Position numbers and translations under genes: made by a program
Notes under the pieces: model-generated
Told to the model about the DNA's origin: nothing
Database searches by the model: none
Seen by the model: only the letters and a program-made list of their open reading frames with translations
DNA from: Ficedula albicollis
Lineage: Eukaryota; Chordata; Aves; Passeriformes; Muscicapidae
NCBI RefSeq assembly: GCF_000247815.1
Contig: NC_021681.1
Span: 13,950,013-14,014,012 of the forward strand
DNA length: 64,000 bases
Reading direction: 5' to 3'
Shown: positions 39,470 to 51,089 of the stretch, piece by piece
Layout of the letters: every line of letters starts with the position of its first letter
Numbering within the stretch: the first letter of the stretch is position 1

Positions 39470-39605
39470 TTTAGGCCGCCAGTGTTATCAGGCAGATCTG
39501 CAATTGATCCAGAAATATTCATCCAACTAAACTCCCTCATTAACAGCCATTTGCACCTAGTGGCTCTATCTAAGCATAGTTGCTTCAGCTGGATTAAGCC
39601 ATGCC
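39470..39605. promoter_or_regulatory. Candidate conserved noncoding element (hypothesis)
   Basis: A non-repetitive AT-leaning block (gccagtgttatcaggcagat, ctgcaattgatccagaaata, ctccctcattaacagccatt, tctatctaagcatagttgct) lies in GC-rich surroundings. It has GATA-like (TTATCAGG, TCTATCTAAG) and homeodomain-like motifs. Confidence 0.22.
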
Positions 39606-42600
39606 GGAGGCTTTTCCTCTTGAGCTGCAAATATCCAGCCCTCTACAGCACACAAGGTCTGTAGCTGTGAATCTCCAGCAGCCTCTCATGGATCCTGCCC
39701 CATCTCTCTGCTCACAAAGGGGGTGGGCAGAGGTCCTATTTCCTCAGTGTTCCATGGCTGCAGGCACAGCCCTGCTTCCCTGCCCAGGACAGCATCCTGC
39801 TTTCCCAGCTGGAACCAGCAACCTGCTTTACTGGCCAACCTGCTATGCCAACAGCAGCTGCCACCCCCAGCCCCACAGGGTGTCCCCATGGCTGCAGTGC
39901 CTTTGGGAAGGGGATGTTGTCCCCATGCCCCACACACTCGTGGGGGTGCCCAAAGGGGAGTGGTGGCCATGGTCCCCATCTCTTCCCCTGGGTACAGGTA
40001 GTGATCTGCTGCTTGTGGTGACTGCTTGGCATGCACTATGACCTCCTATGCCAGGTCTTTCACTGGCACTGCTGCACCTGCTGTCCTCCTCCTTGCTGCC
40101 ACTCTGCTGCCCTGCTGCATGCACAGGCAGGGCACCAGCAGCCCTCAGCCCCTTGCCATCCTGGGCACCAGTGACCTGCTCAGAGGACTTTGCTTTTTTA
40201 GTGGCCATAGAGACACAGGAGCAGTCTGAGGAGACAGGTCCAAGCGTGGGGCTGTGGGCAGGATGGCTGTTGGGCAATGGGCCGGGTGGCTGCTGGGGGC
40301 AGGGTTGAACAGAGCCTGCAGCTGCTGAGCTGGCTGGACAGTACACTGGTGTCTGCTGGGGAAAGTGCTGATCCAAATGGAAATCTGTTCTGGTGGCACT
40401 GGCAGATCAGGCAATGGCCAGGAGCCATGGGAAGGAAGGTGATCTACCAGAACCAGTATGGAGAGGAGCCTCATTTTGCTCCCTTTTTCCTCATGAGCGC
40501 GGCAAAAGCACGGTGGTATTTGTAGGTGGCATTTGTAGGCTCCTGCCAGCTGATCCTTTCATCCCAGCTTGTCTGACATGAAATGGTGCAAACAAACCTC
40601 CCTGCTTGCTTCAATTGCTTCCCAGGGATTCCTCCATTTGCATTATAATGAAGCGATATTTTGCTGTATAAATAAACCTGAAAGTTGACATAGAAAGGAC
40701 TTCTCAACTCTGAAGGTATTTGCATGCTCCCCAGATGGAGGGAAGAGAGTCACACAGGGATTTAGCAGGGACAAACTTCAAGTGCTGGTGAGTACAGTGA
40801 AGATTTACAGCAAGATGAGAACATCTTGCTCTGGCACTTTGTAAGAAAAGCTGTGCCCAGGACTGTTATAAAGTGATGAGGTGGGGGTTACTGCTGTCTG
40901 CCTTCATCACCTGTGCCCTTTGCTTTCTGCTGCCACTAAAGAGAGCAGAGGCTCAGCTGGGGTGGCAGGTGGCAGAGACTGGGGGAGCCCACTTGCTCTT
41001 GCCTTGCAGATGTGTGTGTTCATCCCTCCTGAGTCCCTAGTGCAGGTCAGGTGGATCAGACAGTCACACTGACCTGCTTTGCACCTTTTCCTGGACCCTG
41101 ACTCCCACCCAAACCCACTGTCAGCCAGGAGTTTCTGATCAGATTAAGACATGGTGGTACATCAAAACCCACTAATACCTTAGCTGCTGGCACTTGGCTG
41201 TGCTGAGCCACATCTGTAAGTGGTTTCTGATGCTGGCAGAGTGCTGGGCATGATCTCTAGCAGGCAGGCAGGCAGCTCTGAGCTCTGGCCGGTGTGTGTG
41301 GAAGCTGCTTCCCTAACCCACTTACCCTGCAGCCACAGCTCTGGCCAGAGACCTGTTCCTGCTGGTGTCAACAGACCTGTGTTTAATGCAAAAAAAAAAG
41401 CAAAATCCTGGCTTTGCTAAAACACTTGACAGGACCATGGTATAGGAAAACAATTTGTGAGCCAGTCGGCAAAGCACCAGCTGCAAAATCTGAGAGTGCA
41501 GCGTGAGGACAGGAGCATGGCTGCCCTGGCACAGCTGCCAGTCCAGCTGGCCTGGCTCCTGCTGATGCTATGCTGGCTGCTGGGAAGCTCTTCCCCTTCT
41601 TAATCTCACAGTTTTGCAGACCAGGATTAGGGGGAAATGTATCCCTTGTATGCAGCAGGACACAGTGGAGAGTCTCCTCCACTGGGCAGCAGTGAGGGTG
41701 CTCCTGGCTGGCTTTGGGATCTTCGGCTTGGGAGGAGGCAGGAGAAGTGGACAGCATCCAGAGGAGAGCTGGCATGCTGGTTAGGGCTAGAGGAGAGGTG
41801 CAGGACCTGGCCTGCTCCAGGGAAGGGCAGGCTGGGGGAACACAGCACAGCCCCAGACTGGAGCTTGGGGGAGTCCAGTTGGGCATTATGACAGTGGCTG
41901 GGTCACCCCTCCTGCCCACCAGGGACCACTGCCACCTGGTTTTGAGCTGTGCCCAGCTGACCCACATAGCTCTCCCTGCTGTCTCTGGGAGAGGCAGCCT
42001 GTGCTGGCTGGTACCATTACACAACCCTGCTGCAGCCTGCTGCCTGCACACAACAATAGGCACTATTTTTATTCCCTTTCTGGTTGTCACAGGCAGTACA
42101 AGAGTCCTTGGGGTGGAGGCTTTTCTCCCACACGCTGTTATGTAGGACATTTCAGTCACTTGTGCTTGTGACCTGCTTGTGCCTAACCCTGCCATCCCAG
42201 CACTTCCCTGCCAGGACCAGCAGGAGCAGGATGTGGGGTCAGTGTCCTGTGGGGAACAAAGCCCAGGGCTTGGGCACTGGTCAGAGCCTGCCCTGCCTGC
42301 AGACACCAGTCAGAGGAGACACATATTCATGTAGAGATGGTGGTTTTGCCCCTGCCCCACCACTGTGAAGGCATCAGTCCCCAAGCCAGCACCAACATGG
42401 GGCTGTCCCCTGTGTCCTGCTCTGTCCCACTGTGAGGTGCTGCCCTGCTGTCCCAGGGATAAAGCCCCTGGCCCCCACAGCACCCTTACACTGCCTGGTG
42501 TTCCCAGGAAACTGCTGTCAGAGGTGGGCCTGAGCACTGGTGACAGCAAGTTACTCGGAGCAGAAAATCCTCATGTGTGATGGGCATGATGTGGATGGAG

Positions 42601-45376
42601 CAATTTTCTGCACAATTACTCCAGTTTATTCACTGTGATAAACCAATATCAAAGTAGGATGAGATGAGGCCTGGGTGCAATGTATCCTCCTTCTGAGACT
42701 ATTTCTTGCCATATTACTCAGCATGGGAATTTCCTAATGGAGCTGGAAGAAGTGGGGACCTGCAGCATAGGGATTAGATCAGACTAGAAATAAAATTCCC
42801 ACACTTCCTCCATTAGTTACGTGTACTGTGGCTTCAGACTTCCTAGGCTTAACAGAATGATCTCTCTGCATGTTTCATGCAAGTACCAGGTGGGGGAAAA
42901 GCAAAAGGTGCTACCACACAAAAAATCTTTGCCAAAGAGGAGGATGGGCAAAATGAACCTCTGCTGGCAATTGGCAGTGATGCCACATGGCAAGAGGGAG
43001 AAGGTGCCAGGGGATAAAAGTACAGCATGAGCAGGGATGGCAGTCCATGTTCAGAGTGAACAGGCAGTACAGCCCCTGTCAGTGCCAATGTGGTGCCCTC
43101 CTGTCTGAAAGCCTCCTCCCAGGGATGCAGAAGTCCCTCAAGGAAGAGTGGACGGGGCTGTAATTCCAGCTGGCTGACACGACATCAAAGCACCTCTCCC
43201 CACTGCCTGCCAAGTCATGTTTTGCAAGGTGCAATCCTGTACCACCACATCCACAGGTTCTTGGCAGGTTTGGGGTGCTTTGTGCGTCCCCCAGTACTTT
43301 CAGGTGTGTCCCCTTGGCAGTCCAGTTTCCAAAAGCTGAGTTGCAGTGCCTCTTGGAACAGTCCTGCACCCTGCAGGGCTTCCCCGCTCCCTATGGAGTT
43401 TCATGTGTTCTAACTCTTCTGGCTGGCAGAACAGTTTGCTGGGGGAGTTTGGGATAAAATGCCCATCAGGGAATGCCAAGAAAGAAACATGGCTTCAATT
43501 GCATTGCCAACGGGATGGACACTTTTGTTAGTGATGGAGCCTAGGAGAGGATGAGGAAGAGAAGGGCTGCTACAAACCCAGGTGACTTGGTGTCTCATGA
43601 CTCCAGAAAGCACAAGACATATCCTTGGATGCACACCACCAGCCTCCTGACTGCCTTTCCCACCACTGCCTCCTTGCTCTGTTTCCTTCCTTGGACCATC
43701 TTCCCTGTGTTTCCTCCTTGAGCCTGGACCTGCCTCGCAGCTCCTCCGAGCCTCCCCTCCCTGGGGCAGTGGCTCCCTGCCCATGCCTTTCCCAGGGGCC
43801 TGGGGCAGTCTCTGGTGGCACAGAGCCCTGCTGTGCTCAGCAGGAGCTCTTCCTCCTTGCCCTTTGATGTGCTGCATCCCTGCTTGGGACCGCTGATGGG
43901 GACAAGCCCTGGCCCATGATCAAAGCCTCCCTGCCAAGCTGTGCTGCTGCAGCCTGGCCCAGTCCCTGGGATTTCCAGGTGAGAAATCCCTCGTTGTTGC
44001 TCTGGGTGGTGGCACAAAGCACGGTACAGTGGGTGCTGGGAGCTTCCTGCACGCTACTGGGACCAGAGCCAGCATGGCACAGCACCCAGCTGTGATAGCA
44101 GGGCACAAAACAAGGTTACTCATAAAAAATCACAAGTCAGTGCAGCCAAATCCAGCCACTGGAAAAATTCCAAATATGTCAGTATGTTGCATAGGCGTCT
44201 CCTGGTGAAGCAGCCAGGCACGGCGTGATTGGCACTCAGTTGTTTGCTGGTGTGTGCTGCTTGCTCAGGCTGTGCTAGAGGCTTCTGCCAAGGCATCTGC
44301 AGCCCATGGCCTTCTCTGGAAAGCCAAGTGAACCACGACCCTGCTAAATCCACTTCCAACACTACATTCAGAGACAGCCAGGAGAGACCTGCTCTAGAAA
44401 CCACACTTAGGAGAAAAACAACTCCTTCACCTGCCCTTGGTGCTGGGCTGGCAGAGGCCAAAGCTGCATGTGGGTGCTGGCCCTGGGCGCTGGGGCTTTC
44501 CAAGCAGCAAGCACTGAGGGCAGGAGCTCCCTGGGGAGAGGGCTGCACATCCCTCCAGCTGCCTTCAAGCCCAGGAGTGCCCGGGGTCCCCAAGAGGCGT
44601 GGGAAGCAGCACATGGCAGCTCCATGCTGCTGGCAGGGCTGGTGGGACCCATGGGTTTCCCACTCAGTGTCTCATGTTTTTCCAATGGGAGAAGCCACCT
44701 GCCTAATTAAACAGCAGTAACAAGCTTGGCATTACCAGTCAGGCCTGAGCAGACTGCAAATTCCAATGACACTCACAAGAGCAAATGTGCTGCCTTCTGG
44801 GTCTCTCTGCTGATATTTAGAAGACTGACTGCTGTGTCCCGAGCCCAGTCGGTGCAAGGTATAATTAGAAAAGCTGCTTGAATAGTGTTGTTATAAAAGT
44901 GATGTTAAAATAATGGTGTGGAAGGAAAAGCCAGGGCTGTAGGTTTCTGGGGTGTGTGTGCTACGCTGGGCACCGTGCCCAGTGTGCAGCAGTGATACAT
45001 TTTAGGCAGCCTGTGCTGAGGGAAATTAGCATCTTTGTGCTGTACACCAGGTACACCATGTTCTTCAGATGCAAGGGGAGATTCATATTTAAAACCATCC
45101 AATAGAACATTTTCCAATTTTTATTTATCAACAGGCATCTGTGTGTATTCCTCGAGAATGAAATATTTATCTGTAGACCCATGCACGCAGAATGTGAGAG
45201 TGTCAATGTATTATTTATCACTGCTTCCCTCCCGTAGCTTATAAATAACTCATGGAACCTGGCTGCTCAGCAGACCCACTGGACAGCTACCTAAAACATC
45301 TCCAGCTGCCACTCATGCCAGCCCCAGGCAGAGCATCCCCTGCCTCCAGGCCGTGCCAAGGAGAGGGCTGGCAGAG

Positions 45377-45482
45377 GGTGGCAATGCAGACTGGCACTGG
45401 CCTCGCTGCCAGATGCCTCCCCTCACAGCGGTGGCAATGCAGACTGGCACTGGCCTCGCTGTCAGATGCCTCCCCTCACAGC
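45377..45482. repeat. 53-bp tandem duplication
   Basis: The unit ggtggcaatgcagactggca...cccctcacagc occurs at 45377-45429 and 45430-45482. The only differences I see are minor, such as gctgccag against gctgtcag. Confidence 0.94.
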
Positions 45483-46630
45483 CCTGCGCGTCCTGCTGCC
45501 TCTGCACATGTGGCTGCTGCAGGTCACGGTTCCCATCCCACAGACAGCTGGTGGAATCCAGGAGCCAAAGGGAACACGTCTGAGTGGCAGGGTCACTGCT
45601 GCACTGTGGAGGGAGCACAGAGGGATGTGGCTGCTAGCTCTTGGCTTAGCCAAGAAAGGAAACTGAGGCAGCCCCAGCTGTGAGCCAAACATGCCGTGCT
45701 GGACTCTGTGGAAACGTTGTCATCTCACTGCAGATGTCAGATGAGAGCTGCTGTGTCAATACCGGCCCCCACAGCATGGGATGCATCACCTGTAGTGAGG
45801 ACATGAGAGTTGTGACTGAGTGAAATGCCCTGTCCTTGAGGAGGGCTTGGATAGTGGCCACTCAATGAACTCTTGGAACGGGGGGCTGAGGCTGGGAGCC
45901 CCATCATGGAGCTGACTCTGGGTCAGAAACCAGGCTGCTCACACACAGCCTTTGTCTGCCCAGCCTCTGCAGCAATGCAATGGCCCTTGGGGACAGCAGA
46001 CTGGGAGGGGAAGGCTCGGGGTCTCTGGAGATCTTTGGGTGCAAATCAGGCCCCCGTGGTGCTGATCTGGGACACTGTTTGAAAGGTACTGTGGTGAACA
46101 AGAGCAGATGGGCACCAGACACAGTTTATGGCCTTGCACATATAACTCATTTCAATCACGTAAAAAGAAAAAAAATTACCCTTCTGCTGAGCTCTAATAG
46201 CACCTTTCTCCAGTGCTTAAGATGGACACAGATAAAACAGATAACAGGGAGCTTTTTTGCTTCCCCTGTAGAGTGACTGCAGAGAAATCAGTGCTGCTGC
46301 AGGAGCCCGGGGCCATGAGCTGGAGCAGGTTTCAGAGATCAGGCTGTCCCTGGTCGGGGTCTGGTATGGAAAGAAGGGGAGAGGATCCCTCAGCCAGGCT
46401 AGGCAGGAGCTAAGGAGCTCATGCATCTTGCAGGTAGTGCTAATACAGTGCACAGCTCTTACCCCTGGAACAGCATGAGTCAGAGCAGGGGAGCAATTAC
46501 ACAGAACCTAAAAAAATAGAAAGCACGGTATTAATAACTAAGAATTACACTAAATTACTTCATAAGTGAATTATCCTCCCTACATTACCTGCTGAGAGGA
46601 GGAGCATCCCTGCTTTCTCTGCAGATACAG

Positions 46631-46665
46631 AGGATGGATGGATGGATGGATGGATGGATGGATGG
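46631..46665. repeat. (GGAT)n tetranucleotide microsatellite, about 8 units
   Basis: Perfect GGAT repeats. This is the same motif as the long array at 34275-34426 but on the opposite strand. Confidence 0.95.
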
Positions 46666-49600
46666 GAGAATGGCTTTCTGGACTTCGACCCTCCAGAGCT
46701 GCAGGTTGCTGTGCTGTGCAGAATTGCTGGTGAGCGTTGCTCACATGGGCAAGGGCTCCCTTTGTTCATTGATAAACAGTGGCCACTTGGGAAATGAAGC
46801 TCAGCTTTGCACAGAGATCCTGCACAGCAGCCAAGAGCATGGATCTGGCTGCATGGCAGGAGGAACTGGGCAGATTGTGTTACCTTTGCTGTCCCATATC
46901 CAGGGCTCAGCAATGATCTGGCTCCTGGCTGAGGCCAGGGCTTCTCCAGGAGACACCTGCCATGGTAGCAGGAGGATCTGGGATGACTTGGGAGGCAGCA
47001 TCCTACAGCCAGCTCAGAGTGGCAGCGGCCCCAGGGTATGTAGAGGGCTGGGAGTGGGGCTGGAGTGGTGTTAGGTCTCATTGTTGCAGCATCCCAAGCC
47101 CCACAGAGTGCAGTGAGAGTGTGCAGCCCATGGCTGAGCAGGACATGATGATCCCAGGAAGTCACCAGCTGGCACTGCTGAGCACTGGCGTTCTCCCAGC
47201 TGGAGGAGGTGACAGAGCTCATTCCCTTCCCAGGGTCACATCTCCAAAAAGAAAGGGAAACACTGGCAGCTCTACATGCTGGATTTGCTCAGGCAGGCAG
47301 AGCCCCAGGGGAGGCTGATGTGCCTGCAATGTTTGCAGAACCAAAGCTGTTTTCACTCCATCCCAGCTGAGCAAAACTCAGTGCTCATCAGACAAGGGTG
47401 CTGCAGGCCCTCAAGGAAGGGCCTGCTGCTGGTGAGCCAAGGGAAGGTGCAACCACAGGAGCCAGCTGCTGGGATGCTGCAGAGAGCAGCACTCATCAAA
47501 GCGACATTCATCAGTCTCTTGAGAGCATCATCTAGCACCGAGCTATTTCTAGGCCAGGGCTGTTATTGGAGGCATTGACTGTCAGGTACAGCATGTCTCT
47601 CAGCTGGAGGTGTGCTCCTTGGAACAGCCACAGCCTTGGGAACAGCCACACAGCATCCTGTGGGGACTCGCCGCCTTTTGGCTTCACTCCACTCCAAAGC
47701 CCAGCTCCCCGCGTGCATTTTAACAAGGTTCACACGTTCCAGGTTTCTAGGCCAAGTGAGGGCTCTCATTCCCTGCTGTGCTCAGCAGCTCTGCATGGAG
47801 GCAGCCCACCAGTAAGGTGAAAGGCTGAAAGTGGTTCACTTTTGCAACAACAGCTGAGAACAAAGCACAGATTTTACCATTTTAAAGTGGGATAAAACAG
47901 AGATGGGAGATTTTTGTGAGATTTTTTTGTTTTGTTTTCCTGCTAGCACCCAGTAGACTTCTGTGAGTTGAATTAAATGTAAGGTGTCAGGCCCTTTGCC
48001 TCATGCTGGAGCATTTCCATTTGCATCTGAACAGCAAAGCCAGGATGAGGCAGCAGCACCTGGCAAAGGAAGGAATGAGAAGAGGGGAAAGAAGCAGAAG
48101 AGGGGAAGGAGAGGGAGCTCAGGCTGGGCTTGCTCTCCTGACCTGGGCTCTTTCTGATATCTGCTGCTGGTTCATCTCAGCACTACATATTTTTGTCTTC
48201 TATTTTTTTGTCCTGCACCTAACACATCCAGCTCATGTTTTGGGCCTGAGGTATGTAGGGATGACAGCAGGACAAGTAATTAATCCTAACTGACCTCTCC
48301 TAGTGACTTTTCTTCTCCTTCCACCTTGGGTTGACTTGCAGAGCATCTCTTCACCTTGATAAAGAGTATTTTTATGTTACAAGGCTAAAAGTCATCATCA
48401 CCATAATGGTTCTTGAAACAACCCGGCAAAATGGGCTCATAAAAACTCCTCTTTAAAAGCTCCCTTACCCCGGGAACACAGGCAAGCCCTGAGGCTGAGC
48501 CAGGTCCTCTCTGAGCTGGCCCCCAACAGGAGAGGAGAGCTCACCTACGCCCAGGTAGGGCACCCGAATAGGAAACCAAACACAATCACTGCCACCCCAA
48601 TCACCCACTGCCACATTCCTTATAGATACCATTCAGTCCATAGCAGGAATCATTTCCCTCCTCACAGCTGGATTTTAAATCACCCCACAACCTCCTCCTG
48701 AAAACCTGCCGAGCTGAAGCCACTGCAGGTCATGTTGTGCAATTTGTTGTTGCAAGACAAAGAAAACAAGTTCTTCTTTTTCACAATTACCAAACTACTT
48801 CATCGAGCAATTTCCTTGCCTCTGTGCTTTGGTTTCAGTTAGCAGCATTCCTCAGGGAGGGAAGGTCTAACTGCACTCCGAGTGCCTTACTGATGGCTCT
48901 GCCATTAAAGACAATCGTGAAAAGTTGTTGAAGTACTGTGATCTAAGTCGCACATCTTCTCTCGAGCTGAACCTGGTCAAGACTCGCAGGGATTGCCGGC
49001 AGGTGCTGTCTGGAGAGGCTGCCTCTTCCCCGGGGACAAACCACTGCCGGTCTCACTTGCCAGGGGCTTTGCCCCCGCATGGGATAACCCTGGTCCTGAT
49101 CAAACAGCTCCTGCTGGGCTCCCAGCACAGCCCCAGGTACTCGGTGAGGCTTGGCACTTGCCTGGGAGAGAGAATGCCACTCGGCTTCGGGAAGAGGGCA
49201 GGGAGTGCTGTCCCCACAGCACACAGGCGTGACAGGGGAAACTCAAGCCCCCCTATGAAGGAGCTGACTGCGGCGGCTGCTCAGGGCTGGGGTGTCCCTG
49301 TCAGCCATGCACGGCCCAGCGGGAGCAGCAGGGCTCCCCACAGCGCAGCAGGCACCGGTGCCAGCAGCACACTCGGCTGCTCCCAGCCGGGGGACACTGA
49401 TTCCTTCCCACCACACACGGCAGGCGCTGGCACTGGGGCTGTGCTGGCTGGCAGGTGCTCCCAGTGTGCCGGGGCAGACAGGCCAGCCCACCACCACCAG
49501 CAGCAGCGTTTAGGACTGAGCTGTGATGGGCTGTGGAGTCTGTGTCCCTCCTGCTGCCTTTGCCACTCTTCAGGGCTGCCCTGCTGGTGCTTTCCTAGGG

Positions 49601-50990
49601 AGGGGGACAGCACCAAGACATTGGTACTGAGGGCCAGGAGCTCCCATATCAGCTCTTTTGCAGTGCAAGGGCAGCATCCCCTATGTCATGAGGGCAAGAC
49701 CCTGTGTCTTGACTCACTGCAGCTCAGCTGCCAGTCCTGTGGAGCCCCCATGGCCCCAAGGAGCCCATGGGGGTGCCCAGGCTCCTGTCTGGCCACAGCT
49801 CTGCTCCAACCCCTTCAAACTTCCTGCATTTGTTTCACTCGAGCTGTTTGGGGGAAGTAGGGTGTTGTTATGTCTTCAGCTCAGCATCTGTTTAGAGAAG
49901 GATAATACCATTGTGGGGGAGGACAATGAGAATATGAAATGCCTAAAATTCTCTGTCTCTCACTGTTTTGACTAATTATGTTTTCCTCTTCTTCCTTCAA
50001 ATGGGTATTTCCTTGGAAAATGACATTGAGATTTGATGGCCTGGCTGAGTGGGACAAAGCATGAACCAAGCCCACAAAGATGAGCTCAGACTGATCTCAG
50101 TTATTGTCCTAGTGCAGGAGCTATGGTCTGAGCAGTGGCAGAGCAAGGGTAGCACAGTATCTCTGAGCTCTGAGAGTACAAAAGAGAGGGGATGGCCCAT
50201 GCAGGAGATGATTGCCCTAGGAGACCTCAGTGCAGAGGACAGCAGCCACCCCCTCCTGCCACTTTCCCAGGGCTATGTTTAGCTTCTGGTTTGCTTGGGG
50301 AACCCAGATGAGCACCTGGAACATCTTAATGTCATTGTCCCACCAGAGCTGGCTTTAGTAGACTTTTTTCCTTTGCAGGATATAACTAATTGGTCCTGAC
50401 ATCAGGGAGAGTCATGTTGGTTCCTGAAATAGCCTTCTGCAGAGCTTTACTTACAGAGGTGCCTTGGGGCAGCGTGAGTGCAAGTGTACATGAAACTGCT
50501 TTCACAGGGAGGCTGCACGGCCATGGAGTGACCTGAGTTCAGGTCCCATCCCAAGTCCTGGAAGCCCAGATGGCGGAGCAGAAATAATGAACATCAATAG
50601 CCTGGCTGACGAACCTCATCTCTAGGTTATCCCAGCTGTAATAAAGACTCTTGGTCTTACTATTGCTGCACCAGAGGCCCTTGGAATACCCTTTGCCCGT
50701 AGTGGTCCTTGCTCCTCTGCCTCTCTGGTGGCAGCCTGATTTCCTCAGTGTTCCTCTCTTTGGTAACAGCACTGAGAGCTGTGAAGAGGCAGGGATTCAT
50801 CTTGCTTCAAAGCAGCAGTAACCAAAAGGTCTTTTTGGGAGTCCAAACAGAGAGAAGGCAGATCTTACAGTGACTACCAGCTCCAGCAGACCCTGGTGGA
50901 CCTCAGGTCTCCTGCACAGCTGGACCATGCTGTATGCTCTGCTGGAAATCTGCAGCCAGAGGGTTTAGCAGCAAAGTCATGCATGGAGAG

Positions 50991-51089
50991 TAACTACTGT
51001 ACTGGTGTGGGGGAAAGCTGCTGTACCAGTGCATGTGGGGTAACTGCTCTACCAGTGCATGTTGCATAACTGCTGTATTAGTGCAGGGA
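50991..51089. repeat. Degenerate ~25-bp tandem repeat, about four copies
   Basis: Related units start near 50991 (taactactgtactggtg), 51015 (aagctgctgtaccagtgcat), 51041 (taactgctctaccagtgcat) and 51066 (ataactgctgtattagtgca). They are diverged, so this repeat is older than the near-identical duplications elsewhere in the window. Confidence 0.8.

Larger units (their letters stand above)
34427..46630. other. Intergenic, middle-right part: no gene supported
   Basis: No gene was recognised. It contains a CR1-like fragment at 34833-34893, AT-rich candidate elements near 39470-39605, 45035-45250 and 46480-46570, and the 53-bp duplication at 45377-45482. A 307-codon open frame on the - strand (41383-42306) has no domain, biased composition and frames on the opposite strand; I do not call it a gene. 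Confidence 0.72.

Noticed and set aside
41383..42306. 307-codon open frame on the - strand
   Set aside because: No domain, biased composition, no splice or promoter context, and overlapping frames on the + strand. Expected by chance in 64 kb of about 50% GC DNA.
48065..48118. Purine-only tract as a regulatory or H-DNA element
   Set aside because: A short purine run with a duplicated 12-mer is common in vertebrate DNA. There is nothing else to support a function.
50991..51089. CRISPR-like array
   Set aside because: The units are degenerate and directly adjacent, without unique spacers, and the genome is vertebrate.
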